Shown here: piece after piece, positions 23,916 through 31,562 of the stretch
How positions within the stretch are numbered: the first letter of the stretch is position 1
How the letters are laid out: each line of letters begins with the position of its first letter
Assembly: GCA_035362335.1 (NCBI GenBank)
Contig: DAOSDL010000014.1
Span: 35,221 to 99,220 of the forward strand
Length of the DNA stretch: 64,000 bases
From: JAOSJT01 sp035362335
GTDB lineage: Bacteria; Bacteroidota; Ignavibacteria; SZUA-365
Direction of reading: 5' to 3'
Made by a program: the position numbers and the translations under genes
Notes under the pieces: generated by a model
The model's database searches: none
Told to the model about the DNA's origin: nothing
The model's input: the letters and a program-made list of their open reading frames with translations, nothing else

Positions 23916-25223
23916 TCACCTCCGGAGCGTTGCGTGCAAATCGTACTCGAAAGCGTCGGTAATGATGGCGTCCACGAAGTTTCCCACTGGAACGGGTCCG
24001 TCGAAAGCCGACACAGGAATCAATACCTCATTGTCCACTTCGGGCGCGTCGAACTCCGTGCGCCCCACCGCGTACTCGCCCTCCACGCTGTCGAGCAGCA
24101 CACGCATCGCACTGCCTACGCGCTGCTCGTTTTTGCGCTGCGAAATTTCGCGCTGCAATTCCATGATGGCGTCGCGACGCTCGATTTTCACCTCATGCGG
24201 AATGGGATCGCCAAGCACCCAACTGCTGGTGTTTTCCTCCTGCGAGTAGAGGAATACGCCGAGGCGGTCGAGTTCGAAGTCCTTCACGAAATCATACAGC
24301 GTTTGAAAGGCCGCGTCGCTTTCGTTCGGATAGCCCACAATGAGCGTGCTGCGCAGGGCGATGCCGGGCACGCGTTCGCGCATGGCGAGCAGCAATTCCT
24401 CCGTCGCGCGGCGCGTGATGCCGCGACGCATGGACTTGAGTACCGCGTCGTCAATGTGTTGAATGGGAATGTCGATGTAACGGCAGAGCGCGTCTTCGTC
24501 GCGCAAGGCGTCGAGTGTTTCCAACGGGAAATGCGAGGGATACGCGTACATGAGGCGAATCCACTCCGCGCGGCGCAAACGGGCGAGTTCGCGCAGCAAC
24601 TCCGGCAGCCGCCGCTCGCCGTACAGATCCAGGCCGTACGATGTGGTGTCCTGCGCGATCAGCACGATCTCCTTCGTCCCGAGTTCATGGAGAAAGGCCG
24701 CCTCGTGTAAAATGTCCTCGATGCGTTTCGAGGCGTGCTTGCCGCGCATCAGGGGAATGCTACAAAAGGAGCAGGGACGGTCGCAGCCCTCGCTGATTTT
24801 CAGATAGGCGGTATGCGATGGCGCACTCAGATGCCGCTCGCCGAGGAGTTCGCGCTTGAAGCTGCCGCCCAGCGATTCGAGAATGGCGGCGAAATCCGTC
24901 ACACCAAAGAAACGGTCCACTTCTGGAAGTTCTTTCTCCAGATCGGCGCGATAGCGTTCGGACAGGCAGCCCGCCACGTACAGCGTTTCGATGCGCCCTT
25001 CCTTTTTCATCTCCGACGCTTCGATGATGGTGTTCACCGATTCCTCTTTCGCCAGATCGATGAAACCGCAGGTGTTGATGATCACCGTGTCGGCGGTGTT
25101 GGGATCGTCGACAAGCGTGAGGCCGTTGACGTCGAGCTGCCGCATGAGCACTTCGGAGTCGACAGTGTTTTTTGAACAACCGAGCGTGACAATGGCGATG
25201 CGTTGCGGAGTGGTTCGGGACAT
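23916..25223 (-). CDS. rimO: Ribosomal protein S12 methylthiotransferase RimO
   Basis: 435 residues from ATG 25223 (MSRTTPQRIAIVTLGCSKN); a GTG at 25262 would add 13 residues of low similarity. RimO is a radical-SAM enzyme that adds a methylthio group to the conserved Asp of ribosomal protein S12. The N-terminal MTTase domain carries its three cluster cysteines (C16 in LGCSKN, C52 in INTCGF, C86 in VAGCLSER). The radical-SAM CxxxCxxC is CDRPCSFC (C147, C151, C154), in the RimO-specific context KISEGCDRPCSFCSIP. A TRAM domain ends the protein (RVLLDSVEGEYAVGRTEFDAPEVD). SEGCDRPC and the acidic TRAM favour RimO over MiaB. The gene is followed immediately by the GWxTD gene and preceded by a 361-bp spacer after kdsB. 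Confidence 0.96.
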   Translation of the reverse strand: MSRTTPQRIAIVTLGCSKNTVDSEVLMRQLDVNGLTLVDDPNTADTVIINTCGFIDLAKEESVNTIIEASEMKKEGRIETLYVAGCLSERYRADLEKELPEVDRFFGVTDFAAILESLGGSFKRELLGERHLSAPSHTAYLKISEGCDRPCSFCSIPLMRGKHASKRIEDILHEAAFLHELGTKEIVLIAQDTTSYGLDLYGERRLPELLRELARLRRAEWIRLMYAYPSHFPLETLDALRDEDALCRYIDIPIQHIDDAVLKSMRRGITRRATEELLLAMRERVPGIALRSTLIVGYPNESDAAFQTLYDFVKDFELDRLGVFLYSQEENTSSWVLGDPIPHEVKIERRDAIMELQREISQRKNEQRVGSAMRVLLDSVEGEYAVGRTEFDAPEVDNEVLIPVSAFDGPVPVGNFVDAIITDAFEYDLHATLRR

Positions 25224-25584
25224 GAATGCGCGTGTCAATGATACATGGTGTGGGTACAACACGGAACTGCGGGGAAATGCTCCCCAGGAATCTGCTCCTG
25301 CATTGGCCTTGAATGCTGCTCACCACCATCGTCACCCCGCCTCGGCGGGTCTTGGAGCCGAGCGGACAACCAGCGGCAGGGACGTTGCGTGGGAGACAAT
25401 CTCCTTCGGGCTCGTAGCCGAAGCGTCATGCTCGATCCAAACTGGCATAGAAGCTTGTTACATGACTCAACATGCCGATTGGCGAGATATACGCAATGTG
25501 GCGATAGGGCGCGACCGCCGCAAGTCATTCCCGCGTCCCATGGCGGGGCCGGGCACATCGCCGCGCGGGAGGAAAAGCGAGGAT
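25224..25584. other. Intergenic spacer between kdsB and rimO
   Basis: This stretch has no supported gene. It contains a compact perfect hairpin, CCCGCC-TC-GGCGGG at 25336-25349, and a bulged one around 25405-25425 (CTTCGGGCTCGTAGCCGAAG). Either could end kdsB transcription, although no T-run follows on the minus strand. A promoter for rimO is expected here but none is clear. Confidence 0.35.
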
Positions 25585-26319
25585 TCACTCCATCAGCGCG
25601 CGAACCACATCGAGATCCGAAGGCGTGTCCACGGCCTGCGAATCATGCGCCACCAGCGCCACATGTATGGACATGCCATGTTCGAGAGCGCGAAGTTGTT
25701 CGAGCTTTTCGTATTGCTCGAGGACGCCTGCGGGGAGTGCGGCAAAGCGCGCGAGCGCGGCCGAGCGAAAGGCGTAGATGCCGATGTGCTTGAGCCACGG
25801 ACCCGACCAGGGCTCGCCGTCGCGCACATGCGGCACACGGGCTCGGGAAAAGTACAGTGCTCGTCCGTTCGCCATAAGCACCACCTTCACCACATTGGGA
25901 TTTCCGGCGGCCTCGGCCTCGGGCAGCGGACAAGCGGCCGTGCCGATATCGATGCCAGCGTCCCGCAACATTGGTTCGATCACCGCTGCGATGGTGGCGG
26001 GCGGCAACAGCGGCTCGTCGCCTTGCACGTTGACCACGATGTCGGCTGTCTCGCGCGCGGCAACCCAGGCCACGCGCTCCGAACCCGAGGCGAGATCCTC
26101 CGGCGTCATCACGCACGCGCCGCCAAAGGCACGCACCGCGTCGGCGATGCGCTCGTCGTCGGTGGCGACAAGCACGCGCCCCACGAGCGGGGAAGCGACG
26201 CAGCGCTCCCACACATGCTGTATCATGGGCTTGCCGTGCAGGTCGGCCAGCGGCTTGCCGGGGAAACGCGTGGACGCGTAACGCGCGGGAATGACGACAA
26301 GGACGGAGGGTGTACTCAT
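25585..26319 (-). CDS. kdsB: 3-deoxy-manno-octulosonate cytidylyltransferase (CMP-KDO synthetase)
   Basis: 244 residues from ATG 26319 (MSTPSVLVVIPARYASTRFPGKPLA), the usual KdsB length and N-terminus; a frame from 26358 would add 13 unlike residues. The enzyme joins KDO to CMP, activating it for the lipid A core of lipopolysaccharide. Family motifs are present: RFPGKPL for nucleotide binding, VLVATDDERIAD, LASGSERVAW, VVNVQGDEPLL (metal/CTP site) and the C-terminal LEQYEKLEQLRALEHG. It is the last gene of the serine palmitoyltransferase-GNAT-gatC run, so two outer-membrane lipid pathways (sphingolipid and LPS) sit together. Presence of kdsB shows a Gram-negative, LPS-bearing envelope. Confidence 0.96.
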   Translation of the reverse strand: MSTPSVLVVIPARYASTRFPGKPLADLHGKPMIQHVWERCVASPLVGRVLVATDDERIADAVRAFGGACVMTPEDLASGSERVAWVAARETADIVVNVQGDEPLLPPATIAAVIEPMLRDAGIDIGTAACPLPEAEAAGNPNVVKVVLMANGRALYFSRARVPHVRDGEPWSGPWLKHIGIYAFRSAALARFAALPAGVLEQYEKLEQLRALEHGMSIHVALVAHDSQAVDTPSDLDVVRALME

Positions 26320-26463
26320 GGGCAGTGCATCGGATGAATGTGTGCCGGGGATGTTCATTGACTCGCTTGCGGACTCGGCGCGGGGCGAAGTCGCTGCTGG
26401 AAGATTTCACGAAACGGTGGCGGGACTGTTTCGCATCACGCAGCGGCCTTGGCAAGGCAGCTG

Positions 26464-26889
26464 CTACTCCACGCTCCCCGCGTCGGCCCCATGCTCCCCG
26501 GTTTTCAACCGGGCGGAGCGTGACCACGACAGCGCCGGCATGCTCACATGCTCACCGCGCATGACGGGGGCGAGAGTGCGCAATGCTTCCGGCGGGAAGG
26601 TGGCGGAGGGAACATCCTCGCGCAGGGGACAGGCACTTCCACTGCTGACCTCGGGGTGGAGCCGCGAGTCGAGCTCGTCCAGCGCGTCGAGTCCGTCCAG
26701 CGCGTCGAGTCCGTCCGGCGAGTCGAGTCCGTCCAGCGCAGCGCTTGCCGCTCGAATGTCGCGGAGATCGGCAATGAAACGCGGCAGCTCGGCATCATCC
26801 AGCGCAAGGCGGGCAATGCGGGCGGCGCGGCGGACATCCTCTTCCGTTACTTCGCCGGATGCGATACTCTGCGGAATGTCGGATAGCAT
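26464..26889 (-). CDS. gatC: Asp-tRNA(Asn)/Glu-tRNA(Gln) amidotransferase subunit C with an internal LD-rich repeat
   Basis: 141 residues; ATG 26889 has GGAG seven bases upstream. GatC helps fold and couple GatA and GatB, which convert misacylated Glu-tRNA(Gln) or Asp-tRNA(Asn). The N-terminal half matches the family: VTEEDVRRAARIARLALDDAELPRFIADLRDI. The C-terminal half retains the LREDVP.......EALRTLAP pattern. Between them, where normal members have a short linker, lies an expanded acidic block of repeated G-L-D-x-L-D units encoded by 18-bp tandem repeats (26677-26742), and the protein has a tail of about 25 extra residues (usual length is 95-100). gatA and gatB are not in the window. The reading frame is intact through the repeat, so it is probably functional. 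Confidence 0.82.
   Translation of the reverse strand: MLSDIPQSIASGEVTEEDVRRAARIARLALDDAELPRFIADLRDIRAASAALDGLDSPDGLDALDGLDALDELDSRLHPEVSSGSACPLREDVPSATFPPEALRTLAPVMRGEHVSMPALSWSRSARLKTGEHGADAGSVE
26677..26742. repeat. 18-bp minisatellite inside gatC
   Basis: GTCCAGCGCGTCGAGTCC occurs twice exactly (26677-26694, 26695-26712), then with two changes (26713-26730), then as a 12-bp partial copy. The unit is a multiple of three, so copy-number change would alter protein length without a frameshift. Confidence 0.9.
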
Positions 26890-26910
26890 TCAGCAGCTCC
26901 GTCAGGGAAA

Positions 26911-28032
26911 TCAGATTGCCAGATCGTAGATGCGATACGTTTTGTAGGCCTCGGCGTTCATCATTTTCGCGCCGCGGTTCATCATCACATTGTCCTCCAG
27001 CACCCACGATGCTTCGGCGGTGTAGATGTTGTGTTTGGCGGCGCGTTGCAGCACCTCCCAGTACATCACCGAATCGAAGCCCTTGCCACGGTACTGCGGA
27101 ATCACACCCAGCACGATGATGCGCGCGAAGCTGATCATGCGCGTGCCGGTCAGCATGTGGTACAGTGCGGGGAGCAGACGCCCGGATCCATTGTGCTTGA
27201 GCACCTGATTGAGATCCGGCAGGCAGAGCGCGAAGCCCACGGGCTCGCCGTGACGCTCGAGAATGAACACGAGGTCCTTGAATTTTCCCACCACCTGTGT
27301 GAGATCCTTGGCGAGAAAATCGAATTCCTCGTCCGTCATCGCCACGGCGCCCCAGTTGGCTTCCCACGAGCGATTGTACAGATCCTTGAGAATCACCGCC
27401 TCGCGCTCGATGTTTTTGAAATCCACATCGCGCACGGTCACACCGTAACGCTCGCGCACCAATTGCTGTCCGCGCTCCAGCTTTTCCGTGGCCACGCGTT
27501 CGTTCTCCAGCAAATACGCCAGCAAATCCTTGGCCTTCTTCATCCCCGCGCCTTCCATGAGCAGGGGATAGTAGCGTGGATTGTAGGTCATGAGAATGAC
27601 GGGCGGGCGGTCGAAGCCCTTGACGAGCATGCCGATTTCATCGTTGACCGAGGGATTCATCGGGCCGCGCATGGTATCCATGCCCTTGGCGCGCAACCAC
27701 GCCGCCGCCGCGTCCACCAGCGCATTGGCCACATCCTGCCGATTGATGGCTTCGAAAAAGCCGAAGAAGCCCACCTTGTCGCCATGCACCGCGTTGTGGT
27801 TGCGGTTGATGATGGCGGCGATGCGACCCACGGCTTCGCCCTGATCCTCGGCAATGAAGAGCTGCATATCCGAATGCTTGAAGAACGGGTTTTTCTTCAC
27901 ATTCAGCAGCTTCATGCGATCCATGAGCAGGGGCGGCACCCAGTTGTGGTCGCCCTGATAGAATTTCCACTGCAGTTTGACGAATTCCCGCGTACCGGCT
28001 GTGCCGCTCACGGGACGGATGGTGACCGCCAT
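26911..28032 (-). CDS. GNAT-superfamily acyltransferase-like protein next to serine palmitoyltransferase
   Basis: 373 residues from ATG 28032, which has GGAG six bases upstream; a TTG at 28044 is less likely. The N-terminal GNAT-like half has DHNWVPPLLMDRMKLLN, an acyl-CoA fold pattern FIAEDQGEAVGRIAAIIN and the strongly conserved MRGPMNPSVNDEIGMLVKGF. The C-terminal half has a second GNAT-like unit (FILERHGEPVGFALCLPD, ARIIVLGVIPQYRGKGFDSVMYW, where the Q/R-x-x-G-x-G/A loop binds acyl-CoA). The sequence recalls the E. coli YghO family. It starts 17 bp after the serine palmitoyltransferase stop. Because bacterial ceramide synthase in Caulobacter is also a GNAT-type N-acyltransferase encoded near spt, a role in N-acylating the sphingoid base is attractive, but this rests on context only. 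Confidence 0.85.
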   Translation of the reverse strand: MAVTIRPVSGTAGTREFVKLQWKFYQGDHNWVPPLLMDRMKLLNVKKNPFFKHSDMQLFIAEDQGEAVGRIAAIINRNHNAVHGDKVGFFGFFEAINRQDVANALVDAAAAWLRAKGMDTMRGPMNPSVNDEIGMLVKGFDRPPVILMTYNPRYYPLLMEGAGMKKAKDLLAYLLENERVATEKLERGQQLVRERYGVTVRDVDFKNIEREAVILKDLYNRSWEANWGAVAMTDEEFDFLAKDLTQVVGKFKDLVFILERHGEPVGFALCLPDLNQVLKHNGSGRLLPALYHMLTGTRMISFARIIVLGVIPQYRGKGFDSVMYWEVLQRAAKHNIYTAEASWVLEDNVMMNRGAKMMNAEAYKTYRIYDLAI

Positions 28033-28049
28033 GCAATACTCCAATGAAG

Positions 28050-29243
28050 CTAGTTGATCACGCCCAGCTTGCGGCCGATGTCGCCGCAGATTTCGAGAAT
28101 GCGATCGAGGTGCTCTTTCTCATGCGTGGCCATGTAACTGGTGCGCAACATCTGCATGCCCGCGGGCACGCCCGGACTGATGAACACGTTGACGAACACG
28201 CCGGCGTCGAAGAGCTCCTTCCAGAAAATGAAGCTTTTCTCATCGTCGCCGATGATCACCGGTACCACACCGGTTTGCCCATGAAGAACTTTAAAGCCGA
28301 GCTTCGTGAAGCCCTCGCGCATGTACTGCGCATTGGCCTGAAGCCGGTTCACCAGTTCGGGATGCTCCTCGAGAATATCGAGGGCGGCGAGGGCGGCTGC
28401 CACGCTCGCCGGCGTCGGACTGGCGGAGAAAATCAAGGCGGGGGAGTGATGCTTGATATAATTGATCACCGCGCGCTCGCCCACCACGAAGCCACCGAGA
28501 CTGGCGAAGGTTTTCGAGAACGTGCCCATGGTCATGTCCACCTCGTTCTCGAGGCCGTAGTGGCTCGCGGTGCCGCGGCCGCCCACACCGATCACGCCCG
28601 TCGAATGCGCGTCGTCGATGAGTATGCGTGCGTTGTACTTCTTCGCGATGTCCACCAGGCGCGGCAAATCCACAATATGGCCGGTGGTGCTGAACACGCC
28701 GTCCGACACAATGAGCTTGCCCTTGTCCAACGGCAGCTTGGAAATGATGCGCTCGAGATCGTCCATCTCATTGTGCTTGTAGCGCTCGAAGGTGGCAAAG
28801 GCGCCCTTGGCCATGAGATTGCCGGCCACGATGCAGGCGTGATTGTCCTTGTCCGAAATCACATACTCGCCGCGCTGCACCAGGGTGGGAATGATGCCCT
28901 GGGCGGTCTGATAGCCGGTGGAAAAGAGCAGGCAGGATTCGCGGCCGAAAAACGCGGCCAGACGATCCTCGAGCTCGTTGTGCAAAGTGAGCGTGCCGGT
29001 GAGGTAGCGGGAACCCGAACAACCGCTGCCGAAGCGGTCCAGAGCGTCGTGCGCGGCCTGCTTCACCTTCGGATGGGCGGTAAGACCAAGATAGTTGTTC
29101 GATCCGGCCATGATGATCTTCCGACCCTCGATGGTGACCACGGGACCTTCACTCTCCTCGATGGCGCGGAAATACGGGTAATACCCCATGGCCTTGACTT
29201 CATCGGCGCGTGTGAACGCCCTGCATTTGTCGAATAAATCCAC
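28050..29243 (-). CDS. spt: Serine palmitoyltransferase (alpha-oxoamine synthase family)
   Basis: 397 residues. The start is GTG 29243 with a strong AGGAG five bases upstream; no in-frame ATG precedes it. It is a PLP enzyme that condenses serine with a fatty acyl-CoA to 3-ketosphinganine, the first step of sphingolipid synthesis. Family features are H135 in DKDNHACIV (stacks on PLP), D210-H213 in LIDDAHSTG and the Schiff-base K244 in GTFSKTFASLGG. The N-terminal GYYPYFRAIE and the IIMAGSNNYLGLTAHPKV, GSGCSGSRYLTGTLTLHNELE and FSTGYQ blocks match Bacteroidetes serine palmitoyltransferases better than BioF or Kbl, which lack the YPYF segment. It leads an operon with a GNAT protein, gatC and kdsB. 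BioF/Kbl-type activity cannot be fully excluded from sequence. Confidence 0.88.
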   Translation of the reverse strand: MDLFDKCRAFTRADEVKAMGYYPYFRAIEESEGPVVTIEGRKIIMAGSNNYLGLTAHPKVKQAAHDALDRFGSGCSGSRYLTGTLTLHNELEDRLAAFFGRESCLLFSTGYQTAQGIIPTLVQRGEYVISDKDNHACIVAGNLMAKGAFATFERYKHNEMDDLERIISKLPLDKGKLIVSDGVFSTTGHIVDLPRLVDIAKKYNARILIDDAHSTGVIGVGGRGTASHYGLENEVDMTMGTFSKTFASLGGFVVGERAVINYIKHHSPALIFSASPTPASVAAALAALDILEEHPELVNRLQANAQYMREGFTKLGFKVLHGQTGVVPVIIGDDEKSFIFWKELFDAGVFVNVFISPGVPAGMQMLRTSYMATHEKEHLDRILEICGDIGRKLGVIN

Positions 29244-29762
29244 TCGGACTCCTGATGTATTATCGAAAAAATTTGTTCGCGTCGTGTCCCCGTAACCTGC
29301 GAGAGGGAAGGGTGCTGTTTGTTGAATCTTCGTTCAGTAATGAGCAGAACAAGGTGTAATATACCCCCGGACGGCTGTAAAAACAACGGAGCCGCGGGCT
29401 TCGCAGCGGTATCGGGGCGTGCGGGGGTATGGATGCCTTGCGCTCGTCCTGCCGTCCCACGCGATCACTCTGAAAGGTGCGAAGCGGAAAAACGCGGCAA
29501 CGGCATCGCTGCCGATAGGCGCGCTTGCCGTTTCCTCCACCGACGTAGCAGCGGGTCGGATGATTGATAGTGAAGAGTTCTCGGTTGACAATCCGGCGAG
29601 GCAAACAACGCAAAGAGCGTCCACCCGCTTCCTTTCGCGCTTTTCGCGTCATTCGCGATTGTATCCCATCCGCGGTGGCATTCCAAGAATTACGAATGGC
29701 TTTTGTATGTTGCAATCATGTTTGCGATCGTATTCGTCTGATTACCAACAAGGAGCAGCGCA
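29244..29762. other. Divergent spacer between spt and the M20 peptidase gene
   Basis: This 519-bp spacer should hold promoters for both directions, but I see no convincing promoter pair. It contains a wide inverted repeat with ATACCCCCG near 29360 and CGGGGGTAT near 29425, separated by about 60 bases. A patch resembling part of family B (ACGCAAAGAGCG near 29610) is too short to assign. No RNA gene or supported reading frame was found. Confidence 0.35.
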
Positions 29763-31136
29763 ATGAAAGACGTCGCCGAGTATTTCAAAGCCAACCATGA
29801 CCGTTACATGAAGGAGATGACCGACTTCCTGGCCATCCCCAGCATTTCCGCCGATCCCGAACATGCCAAGGACATGCTGGCCACGGCCGCCTATGTCGAG
29901 GAGCAGCTCACGGCAGCGGGTATGACCAATGTCAAGCAGTACCCCACCAAGGGCAATCCGATTGTGTACGGCGAGTGGATGGGCGCGAAGGACAAACCCA
30001 CTGTGCTGATCTACGGCCATTACGATGTGCAGCCGGTCGAACCGTTGGAACTGTGGAAGTCCGATCCCTTCAAGGCCGAAATCCGCGATGGAAAAATCTT
30101 CGCCCGCGGCACGGCCGACGACAAGGGCCAGGTGTTCATCCACTTCAAGGTTATCGAGGCGTGGCTGAAAACCGTGGGCGAATTGCCTGTAAACGTGAAG
30201 GTGATCGTGGAAGGCGAGGAGGAAATCGGCAGTACCAACCTCGCGGACTTCGTGAAAAAGAATAAGAAACTCCTCAAATGCGACGTCATTCTCGTGTCCG
30301 ACACGCACATGCTGGGTGTGAAAACCCCGAGCCTTACCTACGGTCTGCGTGGCCTCACCTATCTCGAAGTGTCTGTCACGTCCATGAACGGCGATCAGCA
30401 CAGCGGTACCTTCGGCGGTTCCGTGGCCAATCCCATTCAGGTGCTCGCCGAGATCCTCGTGCAGTGCAAGGATCCGAAAACCGGGAAAATCAAAATCCCC
30501 GGTTTCTACGATGATGTGGTGCCCCTTACGAAGAAGGAGCGCGCCGAACTGGCCAAGCTGCCGCACGACGATGCGAAATACGCGAAATCCCTCGGCGCCA
30601 CCAAGGTGTTCGGCGAGCAGGGCTACAGCACCAACGAGCGCACCGGCGCGCGTCCGACCTTCGAAGTCAACGGCATCTGGGGCGGCCACACGGGCGCCGG
30701 CGTGAAAACCGTGCTGCCGGCCAAAGCCCACGCCAAGGTGTCGATGCGCCTTGTGGCCAATCAGCATCCAGCGAAAATCGCCCAGCTCTTCACCGAGCAT
30801 GTGAAAAAGGTAGCTCCCGACACAGTGAAAGTGCAGGTGCAATGCTACGACAACAACGGTCACGCCTCGCTGTCGCCGCTGGAAGCGCCGGGCATGAAAG
30901 CCGCCGCGGCCGCCATCAAACAGGTGTACAAGAAGGATCCGTATTTCACCCGCGAAGGCGGCTCCATCCCCGTTGTGGCCGACTTCCAGCAACTGCTCGG
31001 TGTGGATGTGATTCTGCTCGGCTTCGGTTTGCCGGATGATAATCTCCATGCACCAAACGAGAAATTCGACATTGCGCAGTTCAAGAACGGCCTGCTCACC
31101 ACCTCGGCCTTCCTCGAGGAGTTCGCCCGCCTCTGA
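29763..31136 (+). CDS. M20-family metallodipeptidase
   Basis: 457 residues; ATG 29763 follows AAGGAG. M20 dipeptidases are two-zinc enzymes that hydrolyse dipeptides or small peptides in the cytosol. Metal and catalytic residues are visible: H86 and catalytic D88 in YGHYDVQP, bridging D119 in GTADDKG, catalytic E153 and metal E154 in EGEEEIGS, D180 in VSDTHM and a C-terminal His in DDNLHAPNEKF. The RLVANQHPAKI segment is the lid/dimerisation domain end. There is no signal peptide. Length and the HAPNE ending fit the CNDP-like (carnosine dipeptidase-type) group common in Bacteroidota. It is monocistronic, ending at a strong terminator 22 bp downstream. Confidence 0.94.
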   Translation: MKDVAEYFKANHDRYMKEMTDFLAIPSISADPEHAKDMLATAAYVEEQLTAAGMTNVKQYPTKGNPIVYGEWMGAKDKPTVLIYGHYDVQPVEPLELWKSDPFKAEIRDGKIFARGTADDKGQVFIHFKVIEAWLKTVGELPVNVKVIVEGEEEIGSTNLADFVKKNKKLLKCDVILVSDTHMLGVKTPSLTYGLRGLTYLEVSVTSMNGDQHSGTFGGSVANPIQVLAEILVQCKDPKTGKIKIPGFYDDVVPLTKKERAELAKLPHDDAKYAKSLGATKVFGEQGYSTNERTGARPTFEVNGIWGGHTGAGVKTVLPAKAHAKVSMRLVANQHPAKIAQLFTEHVKKVAPDTVKVQVQCYDNNGHASLSPLEAPGMKAAAAAIKQVYKKDPYFTREGGSIPVVADFQQLLGVDVILLGFGLPDDNLHAPNEKFDIAQFKNGLLTTSAFLEEFARL

Positions 31137-31157
31137 TCGTCGCGCCTCCCTTGTTTC

Positions 31158-31199
31158 ACGGCCCGGTCGCGTCATCGCCGCCGGGCCGTTCGTTTTTTT
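31158..31199 (+). terminator. Intrinsic terminator of the M20 peptidase gene
   Basis: ACGGCCCGG (31158-31166) pairs perfectly with CCGGGCCGT (31181-31189), followed by TTCG and seven T residues. This is the clearest rho-independent terminator in the window. Confidence 0.85.
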
Positions 31200-31212
31200 C
31201 CTGAGTGGTCGA

Positions 31213-31562
31213 GCGGCAAGAATTTTATGAGCTGGCTGAGTGCGGAATACATTTGAAGAGATGAAAGAGAGCGGAGAGAGCGGAGAGGAAGTGTTGAGGG
31301 CGCATCCCGCTCGAATCATGCGGGCCGGCTGAGTGCGGAATACATTTGAAGAGAGCGCGGAGAGCGCAGAGAGCGCAGAGGAATGTTTGAGGTCGCTTCC
31401 CCCTCGATCCGTGCGTCCCGCCGCAATCGAGTTAACGCTAAGTCGCAGCGACGCAAAGCTGCGATCCCTCTGGGCCCTCGGTGTGGCGAAGCCCTCCGGG
31501 TACTCTGTGTTCCCGCGAAGCCCCTCCTTACTCTCGCCACCTCACTACTCTCATTCTTCACT
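31213..31562 (+). repeat. Dispersed repeat family B, copy 1
   Basis: A 350-bp non-coding element lies between the M20 terminator and the methyltransferase end. It starts GAGCTGGCTGAGTGCGG, has a purine-rich GAGCGGAGAG tract, a segment AGTCGCAGCGACGCAAAG, a GGCGAAGCCCTCCGGGTACT unit and ends CACTACTCTCATTCTTCA. The opening GCTGAGTGCGGAATACATTTGAAGAG is present twice (near 31217 and 31327). Copy 2 is the same element inverted at 36864-37207; copy 3 is a truncated direct copy near 44985-45183. No transposase or coding frame is associated. Confidence 0.8.

Noticed and set aside
25224..25584. tRNA or riboswitch in the kdsB-rimO spacer
   Set aside because: The two hairpins do not form a cloverleaf and no T-loop consensus or known aptamer core was found.
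28050..29243. Annotation as 8-amino-7-oxononanoate synthase (BioF) or glycine C-acetyltransferase (Kbl)
   Set aside because: The N-terminal YYPYF segment and surrounding blocks fit Bacteroidetes serine palmitoyltransferases, and no biotin or threonine-degradation gene is near.
29550..29700. Fourth copy of repeat family B
   Set aside because: Only a short ACGCAAAGAGCG-like patch is shared, too little to separate from chance in GC-rich DNA.
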